A stretch of 32,304 nt of DNA from Clostridia bacterium (GCA_024403135.1 JAKSSK010000012.1:1-32304); one strand, 5' to 3'. Positions 6,865 through 14,885 are shown, counted from the first letter of the stretch. Translations and numbers: made by a program. The notes: a model not told the origin generated them from the letters alone.

Positions 6865-7671
6865 CTAAAATATCCCTGATAGCATCTTCAGGGAATCCAT
6901 AAAAATTCCTACCACCGCAAAGTTAAGTATTATGGTGAATATGCAGGCCGTGCTTGCCAAGGTGGTTATTACGCTATTTCTATCTATCTCGCTGGTCTGC
7001 CTTGTCATCCTCTCTTCAGCGATGCTCTCCTGAAAGCCTTCAATCTGGCTTACCATCTCCTTTGGGCTAAGGTACTCTAGCTTTTCTAAGAGGATGGCAA
7101 ACTGTTTACCCGTATTGGTGTTCACCGTCTTTCTAAAGTAGTCGAAGGCTTCCTTTGTGTTTCCGCCTCTGTACAGTACCAAAAATGAGGAATATATCTT
7201 TCTAAGTTTAAAGCTTTGCTCCGCCAGTTTCTCGTAAATGTAGTCTGCGGAGAAGGTTCCCTTAGAGTTAAGCAGTGCCAAGGTCTTTATGGTTCCTGCC
7301 CCTTGAAATATTTCTTTATCGTACTCTAGGATCTTTTTCTCCTTTATGGAATCTAAGGCTCTCTTCACAGGAGATGCCACTCCCATAATATCCCTTCTAG
7401 GTGTTGTTAATATCCCTAGAAATATAACCACCATAACTGCAGCTATTCCCTTTCTAAGGGATAGAAGTAAAAGAGCTATCAAGGCTATATACCTATAGAA
7501 GTTCATCCTCTTAGCCTTTGCCATTTCCTCCATCTCAAGGTCTAGGTCCATCTCCATTTCAGAAAGGACCCTCATCCTCTCAGCAAAGGAAATGCTCACC
7601 CTAAGCTTTCTATCGTCGTAGATGAAGATTAGGAATATGCCAGTTAAAAATAGAATTAAGGATATGATCAT
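6865..7671 (-). CDS. tadC: TadC-like type II/IV secretion platform protein
   Basis: 268 residues. The polytopic membrane protein has hydrophobic segments at about 2-18, 60-90 and 240-262 around a cytoplasmic helical region (about 100-230) of T2SF (GspF) type. With the neighbouring TadB-like protein it should form the inner-membrane platform on which the TadA ATPase acts. It overlaps tadB by four bases and ends nine bases before the first small pilin gene. Assignment rests on domain layout and position after tadA-tadB. Confidence 0.85.
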   Translation of the reverse strand: MIISLILFLTGIFLIFIYDDRKLRVSISFAERMRVLSEMEMDLDLEMEEMAKAKRMNFYRYIALIALLLLSLRKGIAAVMVVIFLGILTTPRRDIMGVASPVKRALDSIKEKKILEYDKEIFQGAGTIKTLALLNSKGTFSADYIYEKLAEQSFKLRKIYSSFLVLYRGGNTKEAFDYFRKTVNTNTGKQFAILLEKLEYLSPKEMVSQIEGFQESIAEERMTRQTSEIDRNSVITTLASTACIFTIILNFAVVGIFMDSLKMLSGIF

Positions 7672-8360
7672 ATATCTATCCCCCTTTTAGCCAGAAGATA
7701 GTAGGTAACAAGGCTCATGGCGTAGAATATGCCCATGATGAATAGCCATAGAATTCCTGCCGCCGTCTGAAACTGGTTGTGCAAAAAATCCGAAAGGGAA
7801 ATACCAAAGAACTTTACAGCAATTAAAGTTGTAGCGACGTATGCCAAGGGAGTGAACCACTTTATCATGATTCTGGCCTCGTTGTTCTTTCTCTTGCTGT
7901 ACTCTTCCATCACCTTGCCCCTCTTCACCCTATCAAGTAAATCCAAAAGTGCCTTTTCCACGTCAAGGCCCATGATGTGGCCTGAGTAGATTATCTCTCC
8001 CAGGTTTTGGCCCCAGCTTGCTCCAATCTTTTCCTCTAAGGTCTTTATTCCCTCTTCACCTTTTCCCTGGTTTAATGATGCGCTTAAATTAAGGAAAAGC
8101 TTTTGGCAGCCTGGGCTATCTCCCATGTTTGATACAGCGTGGTTAATGGCTTCGTCCATGTTGTGGTTATATAGCTTATAGCTGTTTATCAGTTCTGTTA
8201 TTACTCCTTGAGCCTCCAGGTTATATGTGCTTCTCAGTCTTAGTCTTTTCTTTGGCTTTACCTTTTCAATTTTTCCAATTCTCTTCTTAAAGGTAAACCT
8301 TGGTTTAAAGAATATGACCCCTATACCCATCACCATAAGCACTACGCATAAGTATCCCAT
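7668..8360 (-). CDS. tadB: TadB-like platform protein
   Basis: 230 residues, with an N-terminal membrane segment, a cytoplasmic T2SF-type helical domain (about 50-150) and two C-terminal membrane segments (about 165-185, 195-222). It is shorter than typical TadB proteins (about 290-320), so the machine looks trimmed. Its start overlaps tadA by 19 bases and its stop overlaps tadC by four, indicating tight coupling. Confidence 0.85.
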   Translation of the reverse strand: MGYLCVVLMVMGIGVIFFKPRFTFKKRIGKIEKVKPKKRLRLRSTYNLEAQGVITELINSYKLYNHNMDEAINHAVSNMGDSPGCQKLFLNLSASLNQGKGEEGIKTLEEKIGASWGQNLGEIIYSGHIMGLDVEKALLDLLDRVKRGKVMEEYSKRKNNEARIMIKWFTPLAYVATTLIAVKFFGISLSDFLHNQFQTAAGILWLFIMGIFYAMSLVTYYLLAKRGIDI

Positions 8361-9712
8361 TTAGCTAGCTCCTTTAACTTTTCTCTTATTTCAGCTGCCA
8401 CCTCTTCACCGATGATCTTTTCCTCCATCTTTAGCCTTTTAGAATCGGGTTTAAACTTCCACCTTTCCTCTTTCCAGTCATAGGTCATAAGGTCTACAAA
8501 GGATGTGTTTCCCTCTTCATCCATCACAAGCTCAGTTACTGCATTTAGCACCCTGTGGCCTGGGTCCTTTTCGTCAACCTTCATCTGAAAGATGTATGCG
8601 AAGTTCTTGAAAACCTGTCTTTCTATGTCAGCTACATCTCCTCCATATTTATATGCAATTTTAGTTGCCATCTTATATGGTATATCCCTAGGGCTGGTGC
8701 TATGGATGGTGGCCTTGGTCCTTCTAGTACCTATTGATGTTATATCTACAGCAAAGTTAAAGGCGGTGGCATCTCTCATCTCTTCCAAAATTACGTAGTC
8801 GTTATCTCCTCTTAGAAGGGGCTTTATTACTCCCTCCATGTCCTCTCCGTCTGCTACTAGCTGCATAAAGGGGGCATCGCCCATTATCTTGGCCCAGTCG
8901 GTCTCAGTATCCGTTGCTATTGATACTCCCTCTAGGCTTCTATCCTCATAACTTTGCCAGGTCTGAAGGAAGGTGGTCTTGCCCGATCTAACCGGGCCGC
9001 AGAAAAGAACGTTAAATCCTGCCTTTACCATAAGGCGAAAGAGCGGAATTGCATCGGGCGGTATGGTTCTAAACTCCGCCAGCTTTTCAAAGGATAGGCT
9101 CTTCATTACGTACTTTCTAAAGACTATCACCTCTGCCCCCTGCTTGGTGATGTTGCCCGAAAAGATGGTAACCCTGATTCCGTTGTTTAGGTACACCTCG
9201 TGGACTCCTCTTTCAAGTCTCTCCATGGGATACCCCATTAGAAGAGCTCTCTTTAGCTGGTCAAGTCTAGCCGAATCTATCCTCTGCTCCTGAAGGACGC
9301 ATCTTCCTTTAAGGAGAAAGTATATCTTCTCCCCGATAACCTTGGCAGATGTTGAAGAAACGTACTCCTCTTTTTCGTCATATATCCACGGGGTTAGGCC
9401 TGCAAAACCAAATAGCTCTGCAAAGATTCCTTCCACCAGGTTCAGGTACCAGGGCGGGCTTTTAACCCCTTCCCTGTGCTTTGCTAAGACTATGGCTTTA
9501 ATTCTATCCTTGTATAGGTCGATCTCCGCCTTAAGGCCCATGATGGCTCCCCTTTGGATCCTTACCTTGTCTAGGTCTCCCTCTTTTTCGTAGCTTGCCA
9601 TCATCTCTTCCTGCACCTCACGGCAAAGGGAAAAGAACTGGCCATATCCAGTTTCCTCTTCGTTTTTAGTGTTTTCCTTTAGATATTGGTATAGGTCAAA
9701 TTGCTCTTTCAT
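8342..9712 (-). CDS. tadA: TadA/CpaF pilus assembly ATPase
   Basis: A cytoplasmic hexameric ATPase of the VirB11/CpaF group that powers filament assembly. 456 residues, with an N-terminal domain to about 210. Walker A is G239-PVRSGKTT with Lys245, and the Walker B region is YVILEEMRD near 306-313. An arginine-rich G-TRRTKATIHSTSP stretch follows, where the family usually has TLHANSP. The P-loop is unusual in having Pro-Val-Arg where Gly-Thr-Gly is common, but the catalytic Lys-Thr pair is kept. It overlaps tadZ by 17 bases. Confidence 0.93.
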   Translation of the reverse strand: MKEQFDLYQYLKENTKNEEETGYGQFFSLCREVQEEMMASYEKEGDLDKVRIQRGAIMGLKAEIDLYKDRIKAIVLAKHREGVKSPPWYLNLVEGIFAELFGFAGLTPWIYDEKEEYVSSTSAKVIGEKIYFLLKGRCVLQEQRIDSARLDQLKRALLMGYPMERLERGVHEVYLNNGIRVTIFSGNITKQGAEVIVFRKYVMKSLSFEKLAEFRTIPPDAIPLFRLMVKAGFNVLFCGPVRSGKTTFLQTWQSYEDRSLEGVSIATDTETDWAKIMGDAPFMQLVADGEDMEGVIKPLLRGDNDYVILEEMRDATAFNFAVDITSIGTRRTKATIHSTSPRDIPYKMATKIAYKYGGDVADIERQVFKNFAYIFQMKVDEKDPGHRVLNAVTELVMDEEGNTSFVDLMTYDWKEERWKFKPDSKRLKMEEKIIGEEVAAEIREKLKELAKWDTYA

Positions 9713-10232
9713 ACTTCTTAAAATCCTTGCTAAATTTTGGATACTTCAAAAGGGTCTTTCCCTCTTCTTCTGCTTCCCAGCCGTAGGGACAGTAGGAAAG
9801 TCTGTTTTCACAGTCAACCTCTTTAAAGCCTTGAACGTACTTGTTTAAAAGGATGCCAGGCTCTATCTTAAGAGGAAAGATCACGTCTGTAAGCAGCTGA
9901 TCAAGTTTCACCTGCGATTTCTTCTGCTGGGTCACCACTATCTGGTTTACGTCCGAATTCTCAAGCGTTCCTATGACTAGGCCAGAGTTAAAGTCTGAGC
10001 CCGAGTCCACTATGACGTAGTCCTCGCTAAAGCTATCTAGTAGCCTTGCAACCTCATTGGGATGATAATCCTTATCCTCCCATAGATAGGTCTTTACCTT
10101 TCCGTACTCCTCTTCAAAGGTTAAAAGCACCACGTCTTTTCCCTCTTTCTTTAGATAGTTTGCCATGCAGCTTGCAACCATGGTGGTTCCAACTTTAGGG
10201 TCTACTCCCACGTAGTTAATGATCTTCTTCAT
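9696..10232 (-). CDS. tadZ: TadZ/MinD-like ATPase with degenerate P-loop
   Basis: 178 residues, a ParA/MinD-type fold that places the pilus machine at its cell site in other systems. The N-terminus reads INYVGVDPKVGTTMVAS: the deviant Walker A normally KGGxGKT is here DPKVGTT, lacking the two lysines, so ATP hydrolysis is doubtful. A Walker B-like YVIVDSG follows near residue 75. It starts at ATG 10232 and shares a base with the cpaB stop (TGATG). A GTG one codon earlier is less likely. Short for TadZ, as there is no N-terminal receiver domain. Confidence 0.8.
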   Translation of the reverse strand: MKKIINYVGVDPKVGTTMVASCMANYLKKEGKDVVLLTFEEEYGKVKTYLWEDKDYHPNEVARLLDSFSEDYVIVDSGSDFNSGLVIGTLENSDVNQIVVTQQKKSQVKLDQLLTDVIFPLKIEPGILLNKYVQGFKEVDCENRLSYCPYGWEAEEEGKTLLKYPKFSKDFKKYERAI

Positions 10233-10819
10233 CACTTGTACAGGATCACGAAGGTCCCTCCTCCTTCCCCTATTAGTGATAAGGTCTCCGCCTGGTCGTT
10301 ATCTACGATTAGCTCTATGCCAGATACCAGTCCTGTTGCGCCAAGCCTATCCTTATCCGTAGATGTTACCTCAAGGTTATCCCTATCCTTTACGTAGGCT
10401 ACCTTTGCCTGGGTTATTAAGGTGCCCTCAGAATATATGTAGGCCGTATCTCCTCTTCTCAGGCTCTGAGGGTAGGATACTAGCCAGTCCTCAGGCATGG
10501 AGAATATGTACTTATCCCCTCCTTGGGCTGTTAGCATATCCTTATCCTGCAGGTAGTCAAGATATATTGGCTCTCCCTTCTTCATCTTCTGAAGGGATGC
10601 CTTATCCTTTAGCATGGATATATCCGTAATCTGTCCCTGACTTTTCTTTAGCACCTTTACCTTTATTACGTCCTCCATCTTTATCTCCTGGCCTCTATCG
10701 TAGTCCTTTGATAGGGCTAATACCTTGGGGTACATTCCGAAGAATTGCAGGAAGACGAAGAGCGCTATGGAAAGTGCTATAAGTGAAATGCCTATTATGG
10801 TCTTTTTTGTATCCCTCAT
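10232..10819 (-). CDS. cpaB: CpaB/RcpC-like SAF-domain pilus protein
   Basis: 195 residues with one N-terminal membrane anchor (about 8-26) and then an SAF-type domain: the stretch 'SKDYDRGQEIKMEDVIKVKV' at about 37-56 is typical of CpaB. A C-terminal beta-rich part follows. The start has a strong GGAGGAG. In Gram-positives, which lack an outer-membrane secretin, CpaB probably acts as an extracytoplasmic scaffold. Its first 125 bases overlap the reading frame of the upstream gene. Confidence 0.8.
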   Translation of the reverse strand: MRDTKKTIIGISLIALSIALFVFLQFFGMYPKVLALSKDYDRGQEIKMEDVIKVKVLKKSQGQITDISMLKDKASLQKMKKGEPIYLDYLQDKDMLTAQGGDKYIFSMPEDWLVSYPQSLRRGDTAYIYSEGTLITQAKVAYVKDRDNLEVTSTDKDRLGATGLVSGIELIVDNDQAETLSLIGEGGGTFVILYK

Positions 10820-11120
10820 TTAAATCTCCTCCAAATATTCCTAGTCCAATAGCTGCATAGTATACGAACCTTTGCTTGTATCTCTTCCAGGTGTTTTCGT
10901 GGGCGCACTCTAAGTACCTATCGCGGAATATGATGTTGTTCATAATCCCTGCCCTGTAACATGGCGGTATCTTATCTAGTGCCTTATCTATGGCCATAGC
11001 CTTTACGCTTCCCATGTCCTTTAGTCTATGGTAGTCTCTGATGCACCACAGGGTCTGCATGTATACCTCGTAGGGCAAAATATATCTACGCTGCTCTTTG
11101 TTTTGATACTCTCTTGCCAT
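10695..11120 (-). CDS. Phage-type conserved protein at the head of the pilus operon
   Basis: 141 residues. The part to about residue 97 resembles a family I know from clostridial phages and integrative elements: an N-terminal 'YILPYEVYMQTLWCIRDY' followed by a C-terminal 'ENTWKRYKQRFVYYAA' reminiscent of ArpU/sigma-like regulators. Recognition is from memory. The last 44 or so residues are read across the cpaB ribosome-binding site and first 125 bases and look unlike a domain. A one-base shift would end the protein at a TAA directly before the cpaB ATG, so the tail may come from a lost stop. ATG 11120 follows GGAGG. A transcription regulator of the operon is possible, not shown. Confidence 0.6.
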   Translation of the reverse strand: MAREYQNKEQRRYILPYEVYMQTLWCIRDYHRLKDMGSVKAMAIDKALDKIPPCYRAGIMNNIIFRDRYLECAHENTWKRYKQRFVYYAAIGLGIFGGDLNEGYKKDHNRHFTYSTFHSALRLPAILRNVPQGISPIKGLR

Positions 11121-11154
11121 TGCTGCCTCCTTTTACCTAATGTTACCAAAGGCC

Positions 11155-11187
11155 AATTAAAAAACCTGTCACACTTTGTCGACAGGT
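11155..11187 (-). terminator. Hairpin with T-run in the leader of the pilus operon
   Basis: ACCTGTC (11164-11170) pairs with GACAGGT (11181-11187), followed on the minus strand by six T. It lies between the rpoZ terminator and the first gene of the pilus operon, with no gene of its own upstream. It may be a second terminator in tandem or an attenuator of the pilus operon. Confidence 0.75.
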
Positions 11188-11225
11188 CCATCCTTTATAT
11201 TCCATTTTAAGTTCATAAAAAGGCA

Positions 11226-11252
11226 ATAAAAAACTGCGCTGATTAGCGCAGC
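11226..11252 (-). terminator. Terminator of the yicC-gmk-rpoZ operon
   Basis: CTGCGCT (11234-11240) pairs with AGCGCAG (11245-11251), followed on the minus strand by TTTTTTATT. It starts three bases past the rpoZ stop. Confidence 0.9.
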
Positions 11253-11254
11253 CT

Positions 11255-11440
11255 TTATTTTGCTGAAATTAAATCTTCTGAGATTTCGTTAGTTGCAAGT
11301 GATACAGGTCTCTTAATATCTACGTCAGTTAAAACTGGTTTTCCGTCGATAATATCTCTTGCTCTCTTTGATGCTAAGATAACCAGTGTATATTTGCTGT
11401 CTACTTTTTTTCTTAATTCGTTGATTGATGGATATAGCAT
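11255..11440 (-). CDS. rpoZ: RNA polymerase omega subunit
   Basis: 61 residues. It carries the family landmark 'YTLVILASKRARDI' (about 17-30) and a conserved KPVLTDVDIKRPVSLA. Omega helps fold and assemble the beta' subunit. The ATG overlaps the gmk stop (TAATG) behind AGGAGGA. The order yicC-gmk-rpoZ is as in Bacillus, without remA. Confidence 0.95.
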   Translation of the reverse strand: MLYPSINELRKKVDSKYTLVILASKRARDIIDGKPVLTDVDIKRPVSLATNEISEDLISAK

Positions 11441-12069
11441 TAGTTTTCCTCCTTATACGCCTTTACGATATTGTTTATCTGGTCGGTAGATTTAAGATGC
11501 TCTGCCTGGAATATGCACTTTGCACCCTTTACCGCTTCTTCTAAATCGTCGTTTACAACTACATAGTCGTATTGATCCATGTATGTAAGTTCCTTTAAGG
11601 TTTCAGCTAGCCTCATGTTGATAGTTTCTATGCTGTCTGTTCCTCTACCTTCAAGTCTTCCTCTTAGGACTTCCATTGAAGGTGGAACTACGAAGATTAG
11701 CACGGCCTGCTCATATGCCTTCTTAACGTTTAAAGCTCCCTGAATATCTATTTCAAGGATTACGTCAACTCCCTGGCTTAACTTTTCAACAACCTTTTCC
11801 TTTGGCGTTCCGTAGTAGTTGCCGTATACTTTAGCATATTCTAGGAATCCTCCGGCCTTGATCATCTCTTCAAAGTTTTCCTTGGAAGTGAAGAAGTAGT
11901 GAACGCCGTCTATCTCTCCTTCTCTAGGCTCTCTAGTTGCCATGGAGATGGATAGCTCTACCTTAGGTTCTTTTATCTCTTCAATTATTCTCTTGCAAAT
12001 GGTTCCCTTGCCTGCACCAGATGGTCCAGACACTACGAACAGCTTGCCTAAATTATTGTTCTCTTTCAT
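11440..12069 (-). CDS. gmk: Guanylate kinase
   Basis: Converts GMP and ATP to GDP and ADP in the cytoplasm, feeding GTP and (p)ppGpp pools. 209 residues from ATG 12069. The P-loop is SGPSGAGKGT near residue 13-22, followed by the GMP-binding segment SMATREPREGEIDGVHYFF and a lid region with RLEGRGTDS. A start at 12087 would add six residues. I prefer 12069 because the enzyme core begins there and a TTGAAT-17-TAGAAT promoter ends eight bases upstream. Neither start has a ribosome-binding site. Confidence 0.96.
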   Translation of the reverse strand: MKENNNLGKLFVVSGPSGAGKGTICKRIIEEIKEPKVELSISMATREPREGEIDGVHYFFTSKENFEEMIKAGGFLEYAKVYGNYYGTPKEKVVEKLSQGVDVILEIDIQGALNVKKAYEQAVLIFVVPPSMEVLRGRLEGRGTDSIETINMRLAETLKELTYMDQYDYVVVNDDLEEAVKGAKCIFQAEHLKSTDQINNIVKAYKEEN

Positions 12070-12077
12070 AATATCAT

Positions 12078-12106
12078 ATTCTAACATAGATATTTTAATT
12101 ATTCAA
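12078..12106 (-). promoter_or_regulatory. Internal promoter for gmk-rpoZ
   Basis: Minus-strand TTGAAT (12106-12101, across the yicC stop), 17 bases, TAGAAT (12083-12078). The expected start is one or two bases before the gmk ATG, giving a near-leaderless message. Confidence 0.6.
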
Positions 12107-12983
12107 TATTTTGAACCTGCTCTCTAACCTTTTCGATTTCAGCCTTTATCTGAAGCATCAGGTTAGTGATTTCAATATCGTTGGCCTTTGAGCCGATGGT
12201 GTTAGCTTCTCTATTCATCTCTTGAACTAAGAAGTCCAGTTTCTTACCTACTGTTTCATCTGCTGAATCAAGGATAAGCTTTAGCTGCTTTAGGTGGGAG
12301 TTTAGTCTAGTAATTTCCTCATCTATTGCGCACTTATCTGCAAAGATTGCAGCCTCAAGCATGATTCTATCCTCTGGAACCTGAACGCTGCCATTTAATA
12401 GTTCATCGATTCTAGTCTTAAGCTTTTCAGCGTATGCCTTTGGAACTAGAGGTGCTCTTTCTTCAATGTGATCAAGGTATCCCTTGATTACATCGCCCTT
12501 TGCTAGAAGGTCATCCTTTAGCTTTTCTCCCTCGATAGCTCTCATATCTTCCAGGTTCTTTGAAGCTTCTTCAACGGCCTTTAGGATTGCCTTTGTTATT
12601 TCCTCTTCATCCTCTACGTCAGGAATTGCCTTTATTACATCTGGTAGTGAAGCTAGATATTCTAAGGTTACCTCTCCATCCACTTTAGCAACTTCCTTTA
12701 ACTCTAGGATGCTAGCTAGGTACTGGCCTGCCACGTCCTTGTTAAGCTTGATGTTTACATCTGATTCAGCTAGGTTTTCCACCATGATAGAGCAGTCAAT
12801 CTTACCCCTCTTGATGTTTTCCTTGATTTTTGCCTTAACCTTGTCCTCTGCGAAGGAGTATCTTCTAGGCATCTTGATGTTTATGTCTGAGTATCTGTGG
12901 TTTACGCTCTTGATCTCAGCGATAATGTTTCTCTTTTCGTCTTGGTATTCGCCTCTTCCGAAGCCTGTCATGCTCTTTATCAT
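12099..12983 (-). CDS. yicC: YicC family endoribonuclease
   Basis: 294 residues, full length. Both hallmarks are present: the N-terminal IKSMTGFGRGE and the C-terminal 'LVQEMNREANTIGSKAND'. E. coli YicC cuts RNA and is linked to sRNA decay; the Gram-positive homologue (YloC) sits next to gmk as here. The start ATG follows AGAGG inside the upstream small gene with zero spacing. Confidence 0.93.
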   Translation of the reverse strand: MIKSMTGFGRGEYQDEKRNIIAEIKSVNHRYSDINIKMPRRYSFAEDKVKAKIKENIKRGKIDCSIMVENLAESDVNIKLNKDVAGQYLASILELKEVAKVDGEVTLEYLASLPDVIKAIPDVEDEEEITKAILKAVEEASKNLEDMRAIEGEKLKDDLLAKGDVIKGYLDHIEERAPLVPKAYAEKLKTRIDELLNGSVQVPEDRIMLEAAIFADKCAIDEEITRLNSHLKQLKLILDSADETVGKKLDFLVQEMNREANTIGSKANDIEITNLMLQIKAEIEKVREQVQNIE

Positions 12984-13157
12984 CTATTTCCTCTTTCTCT
13001 TAATTAGAAGTGCTATAGCTAGTACTAATGCCGCAAGGCCTACTGCTACCAGTGGAAGGTGATTACTTTCTTCCTTTGTAAAGTGTTCCTTCTTTGGTTT
13101 ATCCTTAACTTCCCCAAGCATTGGCGAGATTGCCTCTATAGTTGTTAGATCCTTCAT
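12984..13157 (-). CDS. Small single-pass membrane protein, unknown
   Basis: 57 residues from ATG 13157. A polar, lysine-rich first half is followed by a hydrophobic helix (about 35-52) and a final LLIKRKRK. The layout copies a sortase sorting signal (short motif, hydrophobic helix, basic tail), but the motif position reads HLPLV, not LPxTG. The stop abuts the yicC ATG, and a consensus promoter lies just upstream, so it is transcribed. No ribosome-binding site precedes the ATG. A TTG start at 13220 is excluded because that TTG is part of the -35. It may be the remnant tail of a surface protein. Confidence 0.5.
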   Translation of the reverse strand: MKDLTTIEAISPMLGEVKDKPKKEHFTKEESNHLPLVAVGLAALVLAIALLIKRKRK

Positions 13158-13193
13158 CTGTGATGCTGTGGTAATAAGCTTTGCATCATATAT

Positions 13194-13222
13194 ATTTTAC
13201 CACTCTTTTCACACTTTTTCAA
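13194..13222 (-). promoter_or_regulatory. Promoter of the yicC operon
   Basis: Minus-strand TTGAAA (13222-13217), 17 bases, TAAAAT (13199-13194). It overlaps the divergent rqcH promoter. Confidence 0.8.
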
Positions 13223-13234
13223 TTATGGTAAAAT
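13206..13234 (+). promoter_or_regulatory. Probable promoter of rqcH
   Basis: TTTTCA (13206-13211), 17 bases, TAAAAT (13229-13234). The -35 is weak. The -10 is about 20 bases before the rqcH start codon. Confidence 0.5.
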
Positions 13235-13253
13235 GTTCTATGGAGGAAAAAAC

Positions 13254-14885
13254 ATGGCTTTCGACGGAATATTTACATCACGAATGGTGGAAGAAATAAG
13301 ATCTCAGCTATTGCTGGGAAAGATAGACAAGGTTTACCAGCCCCAACCCGAGGAGCTGGTCTTTGTGGTGCATACAAAGGAAGGCAATCTGAAGCTTTTT
13401 GCCTCAGCTTCCTCAAACGCAAGCCGTATTCATCTAATAGATGAGCTTCCAGAAAATCCAAAGGCTCCTTACGGATTTTGCATGCTTATGCGTAAGCACC
13501 TTCAAGGGGCTAGAATAGTGGATATACGCCAAAAGGATAGCGAAAGAATTGTCGAGATGGATCTTGAGACCTTAAACGAGCTAGGCTTTAACGTTTCAAA
13601 GAGACTTGTCTTTGAAATCATGGGTCGCCACAGCAACATCACCCTTTTGGACGTAACCAGCGGAAAGATTATAGACTCCATCAAGAGAGTTTCAATAGAT
13701 GTGAGCAGAGTAAGGCAGCTTCTTCCAGGAATGGTCTACCAGTACCCTCCTACTCAGGACAAGGTACCATTTAAGGAAGTTACTGAAGAGTTCATGGAAA
13801 AAGTGCAAGATAGCCTAAAGGAAATCTCAGGCATATGCCCTGCCTTTAGCCACTGCCTAGATGACTACCCTGACTCCTATGGTAGATTACAGGATGCCTT
13901 AGTAACCTCATCCCCTAGGGTTTACAGGGATAAGGACTTTTACTCTTATCCAATCCTAGATTACGAGCAGGCCTATGAGGTAATCCCTTTCGATACCCTT
14001 TCTGAAGCGGTAGACTACTACTATCAGCACAAGGATTCCACCAACAGGATTAAGCAAAAGTCCGTAGGAATAGTTAAGTCAGTTTCAAACGCTTCTGATA
14101 AGGCCATGCTAAAGAAACAGAGGCTACTTGAAGATATTGAAAAGGCAAAGAACTCAGAGGACTTAAGGCTTTACGGAGAGCTTCTTACAGCTAACCTTCA
14201 CCTGGTAAAGGCGGGAGCAAAGTCCGTTGACCTATTAAACTACTACGATGGAAGCACCATATCCGTTCCTCTAGATGAAAGGTATTCGCCAGCAAAGAAC
14301 GCCCAAAACTATTTCAAAAAGTATGGAAAGCTAAAGAACTCCATCAAGGAGAAAAACCTGCAGCTTGAAATGGTTGAAAAGGATATATCCTATCTTCAGT
14401 CGGTGCTTAGCTTCCTAGAAGATGCTAAAACTCCTGAAGAAGTTGACGCTATTAGGCAGGAGCTGGTTGAAACAGGATACATCAGAAAGAGAAAGACCAC
14501 CTTTAAGGAAAAGAAGTTTAAGGCAGCTCCAAAAAAGTACGTCTTAGATAACGGAATGGAAATTCTAGTTGGAAAAAACAACAAGGAAAACGATCATCTA
14601 ACCTTAAAGATTGCAGATAAAAAGGATCTATGGTTTCATACCAAGGATATTCCAGGTTCTCACGTAATACTTAGAACTTTTGGCAAGGAAGTTCCAGATG
14701 AGCTTATCTACACCTGCGCTAGCATTGCAGCTTTTCACAGCAAGGCCAAGGACTCATCCAAGGTTCCTGTGGACTACGTTCCTGTAAAGTACGTGAAGAA
14801 GCCTCAAGGGGCAAAGCCTGGCATGGTAATATTCACAAATAACAGGACTGTCTATGTTGATCCTAAGGAAAATGTCACAGATTAA
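13254..14885 (+). CDS. rqcH: RqcH, NFACT-family ribosome quality control factor
   Basis: Binds stalled 50S subunits and recruits tRNA-Ala to add C-terminal alanine tails that mark the chain for decay. It was formerly called fibronectin-binding protein FbpA. 543 residues, with NFACT-N from 1, a helical middle with coiled coil (about 270-400), and NFACT-R near 435-535 containing DLWFHTKDIPGSHV. The GRHSNI motif is kept near 124-129. At the position of the Asp97-Arg98 pair needed in Bacillus, this protein has Glu97-Arg98. The start is the ATG at 13254 behind GGAGG. An ATG at 13233 has no ribosome-binding site. Confidence 0.95.
   Translation: MAFDGIFTSRMVEEIRSQLLLGKIDKVYQPQPEELVFVVHTKEGNLKLFASASSNASRIHLIDELPENPKAPYGFCMLMRKHLQGARIVDIRQKDSERIVEMDLETLNELGFNVSKRLVFEIMGRHSNITLLDVTSGKIIDSIKRVSIDVSRVRQLLPGMVYQYPPTQDKVPFKEVTEEFMEKVQDSLKEISGICPAFSHCLDDYPDSYGRLQDALVTSSPRVYRDKDFYSYPILDYEQAYEVIPFDTLSEAVDYYYQHKDSTNRIKQKSVGIVKSVSNASDKAMLKKQRLLEDIEKAKNSEDLRLYGELLTANLHLVKAGAKSVDLLNYYDGSTISVPLDERYSPAKNAQNYFKKYGKLKNSIKEKNLQLEMVEKDISYLQSVLSFLEDAKTPEEVDAIRQELVETGYIRKRKTTFKEKKFKAAPKKYVLDNGMEILVGKNNKENDHLTLKIADKKDLWFHTKDIPGSHVILRTFGKEVPDELIYTCASIAAFHSKAKDSSKVPVDYVPVKYVKKPQGAKPGMVIFTNNRTVYVDPKENVTD

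Noticed and set aside
13158..13220. Extending the small yicC-leader gene to a TTG start at 13220
   Set aside because: That TTG is the start of a TTGAAA -35 box with a TAAAAT 17 bases on, so it is upstream of the transcript.
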